Of a stretch of DNA of 64,000 nucleotides, positions 21,018 through 29,741 are shown one piece after another. How positions within the stretch are numbered: position 1 is the first letter of the stretch; each line of letters opens with the position of its first letter. Origin of the DNA: Burkholderia ubonensis subsp. mesacidophila (GTDB lineage: Bacteria; Pseudomonadota; Gammaproteobacteria; Burkholderiales; Burkholderiaceae). The translations under genes and the position numbers were made by a program. The notes under the pieces were generated by a model. That model searched no databases, was not told the origin of the DNA, and worked only from the letters and a program-made list of their open reading frames with translations. The DNA lies in contig NZ_CP020738.1 of NCBI RefSeq assembly GCF_002097715.1, forward strand, positions 806,001 to 870,000, in the 5' to 3' direction.

Positions 21018-21060
21018 TTTAAGGCGCCATTCCGGCGCGTCGCGGACAAGGGGTTCACGC

Positions 21061-22326
21061 ATGAAGCTCGTCATCGTCACCTACGGCACCGAGGGCGATA
21101 CGCGCCCGCTCGCGGCGCTCGGCCGTGCGCTGCTCGACGCCGGCCACGAGGTGCGGCTGCTCGCCGACGCCGCGACGCTCGGCTCGGCCGCTGCGCTCGG
21201 CGTGCCGTCGGCCGCGCTGTCGGGCGACATCCGCCGCGCGCTCGCGCCGGGCGAGGCGTTGTCCGATGCGGTGAACGGTCGCGGCGGCTTCAACGACACG
21301 TCGAAGGCGCTCGCGTCGATCGCGAATGCGAACACCGCCGCGTGGATGCGCGAAGTCGCCGACGCGTCGGCGGGCTGCGACGCGATCGTCGTGTCGGGGC
21401 TCGCGGCGTTCGTCGGCCTGTCGGTCGCCGAGTATCGCGGCGTTCCCGCGATCGGCGCAGGGCTCATTCCGATCACGCCCACCGCCGGCTTCCCGTCGCC
21501 GTTCCTGCCGCCGGACAAGCTGCCGCGCTGGCTCAACCGCGCGAGCCACCGGCTCGTGAATGCGCTGCTGTGGCAGGCGTTCCGGCGCGCGACCAACGCG
21601 GCGCGCGCGAGCGTCTGCGGGTTGCCGCCGCGCAAGCGCGTCTGGAGCGGGCATCCGATGCTGTACGGCGTGTCGCCGGCGCTGCTGTCCGGCCCCGCCG
21701 ACTGGCCGGATAACGCGTGCGCGTGCGGGCAATGGAGCGTCGACGATCCGGCGTGGACGCCGCCGCCGTCGCTCGACGCGTTTCTCGCCGCGGGCGAGCC
21801 GCCGGTCTACGTCGGCTTCGGCAGCATGGCGGGCTTCGATCGCGCGGCGCTGACGGAGGCACTGGTGACCGCGCTCGACGGCCACCGCGCGCTGTTCTAT
21901 CCGGGGTGGAGCGGGATCGACGCGTCCGCGCTGCCGAAGCACGTGTTCGTCGTCGGCGACACGCCGCATCGCTGGCTGTTTCCGCGCACGTCGATGGTGA
22001 TTCATCACGGCGGATCGGGCACCACGCACTCGGCGGCGTGCGCGGGCGTGCCGTCGGTGGTGGTGCCGTTCGCGGGCGACCAGTTCTTCTGGGCGAACCG
22101 GCTTCAGCGGCTCGGCGTGGCCGGCGCGCCGGTGGCGGGCAAGCGGCTGCAGGCCGCCGAGCTTGCGCAAGGCATCGCGTTTGCGCAGCGTGACGACACG
22201 AAGGCGCGCGCCGCCGAACTGGGCCGGCGCATGGCGCAAGAGCACGGATTGCGGCAGGCAGTGGCCGGGATCGAGCGATGGGGCGCGAGCGGGCGGGCTT
22301 GGGCCCGCGTCAGAAATGCCCGGTGA
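21061..22326 (+). CDS. GT1-family glycosyltransferase (UDP-sugar dependent)
   Basis: A 421-residue GT-B fold enzyme. The N-terminal acceptor domain starts MKLVIVTYGTEGDTRPLAAL, typical of the MGT/sterol glucosyltransferase branch. The C-terminal donor domain holds PVYVGFGSM near residue 256 and HHGGSGTTHSAACAGVPSVV near 318-338, the sugar-nucleotide signature. Such enzymes put a hexose on macrolides, sterols, flavonoids or rhamnolipid-like acceptors. Control by a divergent TetR suggests detoxification of a small compound. The substrate is not predictable. Confidence 0.87.
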   Translation: MKLVIVTYGTEGDTRPLAALGRALLDAGHEVRLLADAATLGSAAALGVPSAALSGDIRRALAPGEALSDAVNGRGGFNDTSKALASIANANTAAWMREVADASAGCDAIVVSGLAAFVGLSVAEYRGVPAIGAGLIPITPTAGFPSPFLPPDKLPRWLNRASHRLVNALLWQAFRRATNAARASVCGLPPRKRVWSGHPMLYGVSPALLSGPADWPDNACACGQWSVDDPAWTPPPSLDAFLAAGEPPVYVGFGSMAGFDRAALTEALVTALDGHRALFYPGWSGIDASALPKHVFVVGDTPHRWLFPRTSMVIHHGGSGTTHSAACAGVPSVVVPFAGDQFFWANRLQRLGVAGAPVAGKRLQAAELAQGIAFAQRDDTKARAAELGRRMAQEHGLRQAVAGIERWGASGRAWARVRNAR

Positions 22327-23005
22327 AGCGATACCGGCTGCCCGGATGCCACAGATTGACCGTCGACGCGACGACGCCTTGCGACCATGTGCGCCGATGC
22401 AGCATCAGGCACGGCTCGCGCTCGTCCATCGTCAGCAGGCGGCGCGTTTCCGCATCGGGCATCGCGGCCTCGATCCGGTATTCGACGCGCTGCAGCGGCG
22501 CGACGCGCGTCAGGTACTGGTTCGGCGTGGTCGTCGTGAAGTCCTGCAGCGCGTAGTCGGGCGCGCAGGCCGGATTGACCCAGCGCTCCTCGAGCTGCAC
22601 GGGCGTGTCGTTCTCGAAGTGCAGCACGCGCGAATGGAAGATCGGCTTGCCGGCGTCGAGCTGCATTTCGTCGCCGAGCTTCGCATCGGCGACCGTCGCG
22701 CCGACCAGCAGCACCTGCGCGCGATAGCCATGGCCGCGCGCGGCGACCTCGTCCGAGATGCTGCGGATCGCGACGAGCGTCGACTCGTATTTCGGCGTCG
22801 CGACGAAGGTGCCGGAGCCGCGCGTGCGCGTCAGCACCTGCTCGGCGGTCAGCTCGCGCAGCGCGCGGTTGACGGTCATCCGCGCGACGTTGAATTCGCG
22901 CGCGAGTTCGTTCTCCGACGGCACCTGGTCGCCCTCCGCCCATTCGCCGGCGTGGATCCGCGCCAGGATGAAATCCTTGATTTCCTGATAGATCGGTGTG
23001 GTCAT
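22310..23005 (-). CDS. hutC: GntR-family regulator, HutC type (UTRA domain)
   Basis: A 231-residue regulator. The winged helix in residues 1-70 has EWAEGDQVPSENELAREFNV and ARMTVNRALRELTAEQVL, and the UTRA effector domain (about 85-230) contains VGATVADAKLG, FHSRVLHFENDTPVQLEERW and PDYALQDF, as in HutC, the urocanate-responsive repressor of histidine use. It overlaps the end of the convergent glycosyltransferase by 17 bases. No hutHUIG gene is in the window, so the histidine role is inferred from the HutC-like effector domain only. Confidence 0.8.
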   Translation of the reverse strand: MTTPIYQEIKDFILARIHAGEWAEGDQVPSENELAREFNVARMTVNRALRELTAEQVLTRTRGSGTFVATPKYESTLVAIRSISDEVAARGHGYRAQVLLVGATVADAKLGDEMQLDAGKPIFHSRVLHFENDTPVQLEERWVNPACAPDYALQDFTTTTPNQYLTRVAPLQRVEYRIEAAMPDAETRRLLTMDEREPCLMLHRRTWSQGVVASTVNLWHPGSRYRFTGHF

Positions 23006-23307
23006 TGCATCGCTGTTCAAGAGGCGGCGGCCGCAGGCCCCGCATGCCGGGCCGGTGCGCGAGCCCGGGCGGAGTGTACCGGGTTTGCGGCGCCGTCCGC
23101 CCGATTCACCGTGAATGATCCCCGTTAATGCGGCGCGCGTCCATGCGGGGGATCGCGCAGGCGGCGGCTGACGTGCCCCTGCCGGGATATGAAAAAACCT
23201 GATCGATTGGCGCAATACGTGGAAATTTACGTCATTCATGGCCGATGGCACCCTGCGCCGGACCCGTGAACCCGGGAACGCGCAAGCCATGATTTCGGGA
23301 TCGCGTC
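23006..23307. other. Gene-free stretch between hutC-like and LysR genes
   Basis: About 300 bases with no credible reading frame. The stretch 23185-23245 is relatively AT-rich (gatatgaaaaaacctgat, ggaaatttacgtcattc) and may hold the hutC promoter. No clear repeat or terminator was seen. Confidence 0.4.
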
Positions 23308-24207
23308 CTATGCGCCGTCCTGACCGTCGCGATTGCCCTGCCGGCACAGCCAGCCGAACACGTCGGCCACCGTCTGCGAGCGCGGCGTCCCGGCTACCCG
23401 CGAAATCCACCACGACGCGCCGGGCAGGCGCGGATAGCCGGCCAGGACCTTCAAGGATCCCTGCTTGACGCTGTCCTCGACGAGCAGGCTCGGCAGGCAC
23501 GCGATGCCGTGCCCGCGCAGCGCGGCGTCGAGCGCGAGGCGCTGGTCGTCATGGATCGTCTTCACCTCGAACGTGGCGAGCTGCTCGCGCAGGATCGCCG
23601 CCGACGCTTCGCGGACGATGTCTTCCTCGAGACAGACGAGCCCCGCATGCAGGGGATGCCGATCGAGCGGCAGCGCGTCGAGCCGCGCCGCCAGCTCGGG
23701 CGCGCACACGGTCACGCGCTCGTCCTGCAGGAACGGTATTTCGAGCAGCCCGGGCTGCATGAGCGGGCGCTGCCCGATCGTGATGTCGACGTCGATCTCG
23801 TCGACGTAGCGCGCAGTTTCGTCGGTCGACAGCAGCGGGCACAGCTCGGGAATGTCCTGCCGCATCCGCGCGAGACGCGGCTGCAGCCAGCCGTGCAGCA
23901 GCGGCGCGGGGCAGACGATCACGACGAGGCCGGGCGTCAGGTAGGTGCCGATGCGCCCGAGCCCGCTGCGCAGCGTGTCGAGCGAGCGCTGCACGGTGCG
24001 CAGCAGCACGTCGCCGCCGACCGTCAGTTCCACGCCGCGGCCGACCCGGCGAAACAGCGGTTGCCCCAACTGTTCCTCGAGCTGCTGGATCTGATGGCTG
24101 ATCGCCGACTGCGACAGGTGCAGCTCGTCGGCCGCGCGCGAGAAATTGCCGAGGCGCGCGGCTGCCTCGAAACCGATCAGCAGCTTCAACGACGGGATGC
24201 GTTGCAT
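23308..24207 (-). CDS. LysR-type regulator, GcvA-like
   Basis: A 299-residue protein with an N-terminal winged helix (IPSLKLLIGFEAAARLGNFS, AADELHLSQSAISHQIQQLE) of the GcvA branch, and an effector domain with VVIVCPAPLLHGWLQPRLA and HGIACLPSLLVEDSVKQG. It diverges from aguA with 102 bases between starts, so it is the natural candidate regulator of the agmatine/putrescine genes. LysR proteins of this kind usually activate the divergent gene in response to a pathway metabolite, here perhaps agmatine. Confidence 0.9.
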   Translation of the reverse strand: MQRIPSLKLLIGFEAAARLGNFSRAADELHLSQSAISHQIQQLEEQLGQPLFRRVGRGVELTVGGDVLLRTVQRSLDTLRSGLGRIGTYLTPGLVVIVCPAPLLHGWLQPRLARMRQDIPELCPLLSTDETARYVDEIDVDITIGQRPLMQPGLLEIPFLQDERVTVCAPELAARLDALPLDRHPLHAGLVCLEEDIVREASAAILREQLATFEVKTIHDDQRLALDAALRGHGIACLPSLLVEDSVKQGSLKVLAGYPRLPGASWWISRVAGTPRSQTVADVFGWLCRQGNRDGQDGA

Positions 24208-24309
24208 GGAGATATGAAAGAAATAGATTGATTGATACAGGAAAGATCAATTTTCATCAGGTTTCGATGCTAGCACAATGGGGTCATCCATCCACGAGGA
24301 GACAGACCG

Positions 24310-25356
24310 ATGAGCCGTTTCGACGCCCGTCAATCCGGTTACCGCATGCCGGCCGAATGGGAGCGCATGGACGCCACCTGGCTCGGCTGGCCCGTGCTGC
24401 GGGACCGCGAGGCGCTGTGGGGCGATTTCTACGAGCAGGTGTGCCGGGAGTTCGCGCTGGTCGCGCAGACCATCGCGCGTTATCAGCGCTGCATCGTGGC
24501 CGCGCACGCGGACCTCGCCGATGCGGCGCGCGAGCGGGTCGGCAGCAGCGTCGAGGTGTTTCCCGTCGCCGCCGAGGACAACTGGCTGCGCGATTGCGGG
24601 CCGATCTTCCTGCAAGGCGAACGCGGCCAGCTTGGGGCCGCGGTGTTCCGCTTCAACTGCTGGGGCGAGAAGTACCAGCCCTACGACGGCTGCCAGCAAC
24701 TGGGCCAGGACATCGCGCGCGCGGCAGGTGCGCGGATCTTCAATTCGCACATGGTGCTGGAAGGCGGCGCGTTCTACGTGGACGGGCAGGGGACGCTCGT
24801 GACGACCGAAAGCTGCCTGCTGCACCCGAACCGCAATCCGCACCTGAGCCGCGCCGAGATCGAGGCGGAACTGCGCCGCATGCTCGGCGTGGCGAAGATC
24901 GTCTGGCTGCCGGGCAATCCCGACGAAGTGGAGACCAACGGGCACGTCGACGGCATCGCGTCGTTCATCGCGCCCGGGAAGATGCTGTGCCAGACGGCGA
25001 GCCCCGGGCAGGGCGACTACTACCGCGTGATGCGGGAAAACCGCCGCGCGCTGGAACTTGCGAGCGACGCGGCCGGACGCCGTTTCGAGCTGCTCGACCT
25101 GCCGTCGCCGATCGTGACCGACCGCTACGGCTCCGAGCGCTATTGCGATTGCTACGCGAACTACATCCTCGTCAACGGCGCGGTAATCTCGACGGCGTTC
25201 GGCGTCGAGCAGGATGCCGCCGCGCGGGCGGTGTTCGAGCAGGCGTTCCCCGGGCGGCGCGTCGAGCTGCTGCCGATCACCGCGTGGTCGATGGGCGGCG
25301 GCAGCGTTCATTGCTCGACGCAGCAGCAGCCGGCCGTCGCGCCCGCACGCGCATGA
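24310..25356 (+). CDS. aguA: Agmatine deiminase
   Basis: A 348-residue enzyme of the guanidino-group modifying (peptidyl-arginine deiminase type) fold that turns agmatine into N-carbamoylputrescine and ammonia. The family start RMPAEWERMDATWLGWP, the acid pair in EDNWLRDCGP (near 92-101), FRFNCWGEKY, ETNGHVDGIASF (His near 214) and the catalytic Cys in GGGSVHCSTQQQ (near 333-337) are all present. A GAGGAGAC ribosome site precedes the ATG. It is first in the operon with aguB and the potF-like gene. Confidence 0.95.
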   Translation: MSRFDARQSGYRMPAEWERMDATWLGWPVLRDREALWGDFYEQVCREFALVAQTIARYQRCIVAAHADLADAARERVGSSVEVFPVAAEDNWLRDCGPIFLQGERGQLGAAVFRFNCWGEKYQPYDGCQQLGQDIARAAGARIFNSHMVLEGGAFYVDGQGTLVTTESCLLHPNRNPHLSRAEIEAELRRMLGVAKIVWLPGNPDEVETNGHVDGIASFIAPGKMLCQTASPGQGDYYRVMRENRRALELASDAAGRRFELLDLPSPIVTDRYGSERYCDCYANYILVNGAVISTAFGVEQDAAARAVFEQAFPGRRVELLPITAWSMGGGSVHCSTQQQPAVAPARA

Positions 25357-25387
25357 GCCACGACGCATCCCACAGGAGAACGAACCG

Positions 25388-26302
25388 ATGACATCCCGAT
25401 CGATCACCGTCGCCGCGGTGCAAATGGCGTCCGGAAGCTGGACCTTCGAAGACAACATGGCCACCGCCGAGCGGCTCATTCGCGATGCGGCGCGGCAAGG
25501 TGCGCAGGTCGTCGTGTGCCCGGAGCTTTTCATGATGCCGTATTTCTGCATCGACCAGAACGTGCGCCATCTGCGGCTCGCGGAACCGTTCGCCGGCAAT
25601 GCGCGGATCGCGCATTTCGCGAAGCTGGCGGGCGAGCTCGGCGTCGTGCTGCCGATCGGCTTCTTCGAGCGTGCGGGCAACGCCGCGTACAACTCGATCG
25701 CGGTGGCCGATGCCGACGGCCGCGTGCTGGGCGTGTACCGGAAGACGCACATCCCCGACGGCCCGGGCTATACGGAGAAGTTTTACTTCACGCCGGGCGA
25801 CACCGGCTTCCGGGTGTGGGACACGCGCTTCGGCAGGATCGGCATCGGCATCTGCTGGGACCAGTGGTATCCGGAAACCGCGCGCAGCCTGGCGCTGATG
25901 GGCGCGGAGCTGCTGTGCTTCCCGACCATCATCGGCTCCGAGCCGTTCAGCCGCGATTTCGATTCGGCCGGCCACTGGCAGCGCACGATGCAGGGGCATG
26001 CGGCGGCGAACCTGGTGCCGCTCGTGGCGGCCAACCGGATCGGCCGCGAAACCGGCGCAGGCAACGGCAACGACCTGCAACCGGGGCTCACCAGCGAGTT
26101 CTACGGCTCCAGCTTCATCGCCGACCCCACCGGCGCGAAAGTGGCGGAAGCGAACCGCACGGACGAAACCATCCTGCTGCACACGTTCGATCTCGACGCG
26201 ATTCGCGATGAGCGGCAGTCGTGGGGATGCTTCCGCGATCGTCGCCCGGAGATGTACCGGGCCCTGCTGACGAGCGACGGCGTCGCGTCGTGCTGCCGAT
26301 GA
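25388..26302 (+). CDS. aguB: N-carbamoylputrescine amidase
   Basis: A 304-residue nitrilase-superfamily hydrolase that completes agmatine use by cutting N-carbamoylputrescine to putrescine, CO2 and ammonia. The catalytic Glu is in VCPELFMMPYF (near 44), Lys in YRKTHIPDGPG (near 121) and Cys in GICWDQWYPE (near 158). The start at ATG 25388 follows GGAGAACGAACCG; the longer upstream frame overlaps aguA and is not used. The gap to aguA is 31 bases, so the two are co-transcribed. Confidence 0.95.
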   Translation: MTSRSITVAAVQMASGSWTFEDNMATAERLIRDAARQGAQVVVCPELFMMPYFCIDQNVRHLRLAEPFAGNARIAHFAKLAGELGVVLPIGFFERAGNAAYNSIAVADADGRVLGVYRKTHIPDGPGYTEKFYFTPGDTGFRVWDTRFGRIGIGICWDQWYPETARSLALMGAELLCFPTIIGSEPFSRDFDSAGHWQRTMQGHAAANLVPLVAANRIGRETGAGNGNDLQPGLTSEFYGSSFIADPTGAKVAEANRTDETILLHTFDLDAIRDERQSWGCFRDRRPEMYRALLTSDGVASCCR

Positions 26303-26312
26303 GGATAACGAC

Positions 26313-27422
26313 ATGAAGATCACGATTCGCATGCTGGCCGCGCTCGCGGCCGGCGTGTGCCTGATCGTGCAGCACGCGTCGGCGGCGGAAGAGAAGGTGC
26401 TCAACCTGTACAACTGGAGCGACTACTTCGCGCCGGACACGCTGAGCACGTTCGAGAAGGAAACGGGCATCAAGGTGCGCTACGACACCTACGACAGCGA
26501 CGAGACGCTGCAGGCGAAGCTGATGACGGGCGACAGCGGGTATGACCTCGTGTGGCCGACGAACGATTTCATGGCGCGGCAGATCCAGGCCGGTGCGTAT
26601 CGCGAGCTGGACAAGCGCCGGCTGCCGAACCTCGTGCATCTCGATCCCGCGGTGCTGAAGCTCGCCGCGCAGTCGGACCCCGGCAACCGCTACGGGGTGC
26701 CGTACATGTGGGGCACCGTGGGCGTCGGCTACGATCGCGCGAAGATCGTGGCGATCCTCGGCAAGGATCTGCCGAAGAACAGCCTGGATCTCGTGTTCGA
26801 CCCGGCGATCGCGTCGCGCATTGCCGCGAAGTGCAGGATCGGCTTGCCGGATGCGGCGAGCATGGTGCTGCCGCTCGCGCTGCGCTACATCGGGCGCGAT
26901 CCTGTGCATGCATCGGCCGCTGACTATACGGCGGCGGAGACGATGCTGATGAAGGTGCGGCCGTCGATCGGCGTGTTCTTCAATTCGTCCGATGCGCACG
27001 AACTGATCGACGGCGAGCTGTGCGTGCTGGTCGGCTATTCCGGCGCGGTGAGTCTCGCCGCGGACAAGGCGAAGGAGCTGAACGGCAAGCGCGACATCGT
27101 CTACGACATTCCGAGCATCGGCACGCTGATGTGGTTCGACAGCATGGCGATTCCGAAGTCTGCCCGGCATCCGGACAATGCGCACCGGTTCATCGACTAC
27201 ATTCTCCGGCCCGATGTCGTTGCGAAGATTTCCAACGCGAAACGCTATGCGAACGCGAACCGGGATGCGCTGAAGGACATGGATCCGAAGCTGGTCGCGA
27301 ACCCGACGATCTATCCGGACGAGGCGACGCGCAAGACGCTGTTTACGCCGCTGGCGGAGGCGCCGGCGCTCAGCCGTCTGCAAGGGCGGCTGTGGACGCG
27401 GTTCAAGGCCGACCTGCATTGA
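26313..27422 (+). CDS. Polyamine ABC transporter substrate-binding protein (PotF-like)
   Basis: A 369-residue periplasmic protein with a Sec signal (about residues 1-24, ending HASA). The mature start EEKVLNLYNWSDYFAPDTL is the PotD/PotF hallmark, and later GDSGYDLVWPTNDFMARQI, PYMWGTVGVGYD and GTLMWFDSMAIPKSA line the two lobes. It probably binds putrescine. It follows aguB by 10 bases, yet no permease or ATPase gene is adjacent, so it either shares a transporter encoded elsewhere or senses polyamine. The stop is followed by the convergent porin gene. Confidence 0.9.
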   Translation: MKITIRMLAALAAGVCLIVQHASAAEEKVLNLYNWSDYFAPDTLSTFEKETGIKVRYDTYDSDETLQAKLMTGDSGYDLVWPTNDFMARQIQAGAYRELDKRRLPNLVHLDPAVLKLAAQSDPGNRYGVPYMWGTVGVGYDRAKIVAILGKDLPKNSLDLVFDPAIASRIAAKCRIGLPDAASMVLPLALRYIGRDPVHASAADYTAAETMLMKVRPSIGVFFNSSDAHELIDGELCVLVGYSGAVSLAADKAKELNGKRDIVYDIPSIGTLMWFDSMAIPKSARHPDNAHRFIDYILRPDVVAKISNAKRYANANRDALKDMDPKLVANPTIYPDEATRKTLFTPLAEAPALSRLQGRLWTRFKADLH

Positions 27423-27491
27423 GCGGCGCGGCGTTGTCGAAGGGCGAGGCGGGCGGCTTCCCGTCCGCCCGCCCGAACGTGGTGTAAGCCG

Positions 27492-28616
27492 TCAGAACCG
27501 GTGCCGCATGCCGACGGTCGCCGCGACCTGCGTGTTCGTCGACGACGCGCCCAGCCCGTTGATGCTCGCGACTCCGAGCGTCGTGCCCGATGCAACGCCG
27601 GACTGGTGCTGGTACACCGTTTCCGCGTACACGTCGGTGCGCTTGCTCAGCGCGTAGTCGGCCATCAGCGATACCTGATGCCATTTCGGGCGATGGCTGC
27701 CGGCGGCGTCGTCGAAGCGGCCGTCGGTAAACGTATAGGCGCCGGCGAACGACACTGCGGAATTCAGCGCATAACGGGCGTTGACTTCGTAGTTGTCGAA
27801 GCGCAGCGCGTTCAGCGCGCCCGGCAGCGACGAGGCGGCCGTCCGGTCGAACATCGAATGCGTCCACAGCGCGCCGACCGTCAGCCGGTCGAACGCGTAG
27901 CTGCCGCCCGCGCCCATCACGCGCTGGCGGGCCGACGGAAAGTTCGCGTTGTCGTTGGTCGACAGTGCGCCGCCCGTGGTCAGGCCGCCGCGATTGAGCT
28001 GCAGGTACGCGGCGCCGAAGTTGACCGGACCGTTCGCATACGACAGGCCGGCGCTGTACGCGCGGTTGTTCGCAAAGCCGGGCTGGTTGCTGAAGCCGTA
28101 CAGGCCGGCGAACTGAAACCCGGCGATCGTCGGGCTCGTGTACTTGACCGCATTGTTGATGTAGAACGAATCGTCGACGTTGTCGTTGTCGAACGGGTGC
28201 GCGGCAAGGTTGTTGCCGTCGCCGTTGTTCGACATCGCGAGCGGGCCGAGATAGTCGACGACGGCGTCGTATTGCCGGCCGAGGGTCAGCGTGCCGTAAC
28301 GGTCGTCCTGCAGGCCGACGTACGCGCGGCGGCCGAACATCGAATCCTTGTAGGACTGCGTGCCGTTGTTCAGGTTGAATCCGCTCTCGAGGCGGAAGAT
28401 CGCGTGCAGGCCGCCACCGAGATCTTCCGCGCCGTTCAGGCCGAACACCGTGTTCGACAGCAGTCCGCTGCCTTGCTGCCAGACGCTCTTGCCCGACTGG
28501 TTGTTCACGTACGCGATGCCGGCATCCAGCATCCCGTAGAGGGTGACGCTGCTTTGTGCGTGTGCGGTGACGCTGAGCACGGCGACCGAGAGGGCGCCGA
28601 CGACTTCTTTTTTCAT
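27492..28616 (-). CDS. Outer membrane porin (OmpC-like, Burkholderia type)
   Basis: A 374-residue general-diffusion porin. The signal peptide MKKEVVGALSVAVLSVTAHA is cleaved before QSSVTLYGMLDAG, the standard first strand. FGRRAYVGLQDDRYGTLTLG is the conserved L2-region block, and the chain ends with an aromatic residue (VGMRHRF), as BamA recognition needs. A 16-strand barrel trimer is expected. The start at ATG 28616 excludes a long GC-rich frame upstream. It converges on the polyamine operon; a link to polyamine entry is only positional. Confidence 0.93.
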   Translation of the reverse strand: MKKEVVGALSVAVLSVTAHAQSSVTLYGMLDAGIAYVNNQSGKSVWQQGSGLLSNTVFGLNGAEDLGGGLHAIFRLESGFNLNNGTQSYKDSMFGRRAYVGLQDDRYGTLTLGRQYDAVVDYLGPLAMSNNGDGNNLAAHPFDNDNVDDSFYINNAVKYTSPTIAGFQFAGLYGFSNQPGFANNRAYSAGLSYANGPVNFGAAYLQLNRGGLTTGGALSTNDNANFPSARQRVMGAGGSYAFDRLTVGALWTHSMFDRTAASSLPGALNALRFDNYEVNARYALNSAVSFAGAYTFTDGRFDDAAGSHRPKWHQVSLMADYALSKRTDVYAETVYQHQSGVASGTTLGVASINGLGASSTNTQVAATVGMRHRF

Positions 28617-28743
28617 TGTTGGACTTCCTGGAAAGACCCGTATCAACGGGCGTGCTACGAATGACGCGCGCGATCGGCGTCGGCGCGGTCCGGTCGAATC
28701 CGGGCCGCTCCGCATCGCGCCGATGGCGCGCGTCTGAACCGGT

Positions 28744-28771
28744 AAAAAAAGTGCCGCGCGTGATGCGCGGC
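28744..28771 (-). terminator. Intrinsic terminator, minus strand
   Basis: GCCGCGC (28753-28759), five-base loop, GCGCGGC (28765-28771), with seven A at 28744-28750 that read as a U run on the minus strand. It ends the small ACT-like gene and insulates it from the porin gene. Confidence 0.8.
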
Positions 28772-28800
28772 GCGCGCGACGCCGGCGTTCCGCGCGCCGG

Positions 28801-29151
28801 CTAACGCCGCGACGGGCGGATCTCGCCCAGCTCGGCCTCGGGCAGCAGCCGGATGACCGACGACATGACCTGCGACACGAGCGACCTCGCAAGCTCGACC
28901 TGCAGGCACGCGCGGCCGGTCTGGCGATTGATCTCCGCCGTGTAGATGCTCAGCGCGGGGCCGAGCGCGTCGTGCAGCGTGCGGCGCGCCGCGGCCAGGT
29001 TCCCGGTCTCGACCCGGATCGACAGCAGCACCGGGTAGTCCGAGATGCGCCTGCGCGGCCGCGGCGCGATGCGCTGGCCGGATGCGGCCGGCCGCGAAGG
29101 GAGAAGGTGCGCAAGCGTGATCGAGATGGCTTCGGATCTGGGCGATTTCAT
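28801..29151 (-). CDS. Small hypothetical protein, possibly ACT-like
   Basis: About 116 residues from ATG 29151 (MKSPRSEAISITLAH); an upstream in-frame start at 29175 gives 124. After a basic, Pro-rich N-terminus, the segment YPVLLSIRVETGNLAAARRT through LSIYTAEINRQTGRACLQVE has the strand-helix-strand rhythm of an ACT regulatory domain, like a shrunken acetolactate synthase small subunit. The evidence is weak. It has its own terminator at 28744. Role unknown. Confidence 0.5.
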   Translation of the reverse strand: MKSPRSEAISITLAHLLPSRPAASGQRIAPRPRRRISDYPVLLSIRVETGNLAAARRTLHDALGPALSIYTAEINRQTGRACLQVELARSLVSQVMSSVIRLLPEAELGEIRPSRR

Positions 29152-29175
29152 GCATTCATCCCCGCGCCGCATCAC

Positions 29176-29521
29176 AGCCCGCGTTACGGAGATCCCGTCT
29201 GGAACATGGCGCCCATTCTAGGAATGGCGATGGAGATACGGTGTATAGACTGACGGCGCGCTTGAAAAAATCACATAAAAGCGGCGCGCATCGCCCGATG
29301 TCACCCATGAAATGCACGCTTCGCGTTTTTACAGGTTTTTTACTTCACGAAAGGAAATTGAACACCGCTTTGATGCGCGGATTCCTACACTGTCGCATCC
29401 CATTCTCCCGCCGAGCATGGGGTGGCCGTCGTCCGGCCTGAAGCGCCGCCGCAGCGGTGCGGGCCGGCGACGTTGACGGTGCCGCGGGTTTTCCGCGCAA
29501 GCAAAACAAAAGGGGAAAGCG
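29176..29521 (+). promoter_or_regulatory. kdp promoter region with candidate KdpE box
   Basis: No gene is seen in this gap. TTTTTACA-GG-TTTTTTAC at 29326-29343 resembles the T-rich direct repeat bound by KdpE in E. coli (TTTATA-N4-TTTACA). It lies about 180 bases before kdpF. The surrounding stretch (29255-29370) is AT-rich for this genome. The site call is by resemblance only. Confidence 0.4.
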
Positions 29522-29602
29522 ATGTTGTGGATTTCGGGGGGCATTTCGGTCGCGCTCTTCATCTATCTGTTTCATGCGTTGATCAAGCCGGAACGGTATT
29601 GA
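29522..29602 (+). CDS. kdpF: KdpF small stabilising subunit
   Basis: A 26-residue, single-helix membrane peptide: MLWISGGISVALFIYLFHAL and then IKPERY. The LW-SG start and KPER(Y/F) end are the KdpF signature. It stabilises the KdpABC complex at the periphery of KdpA. An AGGGGAAAGCG ribosome site precedes it. It is the first gene of the operon and too short for ordinary gene calling. Confidence 0.9.
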   Translation: MLWISGGISVALFIYLFHALIKPERY

Positions 29603-29645
29603 TTCGAGCATTGCAACGGAAATTGGAAAAATATCGGTGAACCTT

Positions 29646-29729
29646 ATGAGCGATCTGCTTTTCTTGCTGTTCACGCTCGTGTTCTTCGTGTTGACGGCCG
29701 GTTTCATCAACGGCCTGGACAGGATTTGA
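29646..29729 (+). CDS. 27-residue single-pass membrane peptide in the kdp operon
   Basis: Reads MSDLLFLLFTLVFFVLTAGF then INGLDRI; an in-frame GTG nine bases upstream is an alternative start. One strong hydrophobic helix is followed by a short polar end with Arg. It lies between kdpF and kdpA, 12 bases before kdpA. I recall similar 25-30 residue peptides beside kdp genes in other bacteria, particularly actinobacteria, but they have no settled name. It may be a second small Kdp accessory subunit; this is inference. Confidence 0.65.
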   Translation: MSDLLFLLFTLVFFVLTAGFINGLDRI

Positions 29730-29741
29730 GCGAGCGTCGAC

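Noticed and set aside
29241..29441. 66-residue frame upstream of kdpF
   Set aside because: It crosses the AT-rich promoter region, lacks a ribosome site and shows no protein-like pattern.
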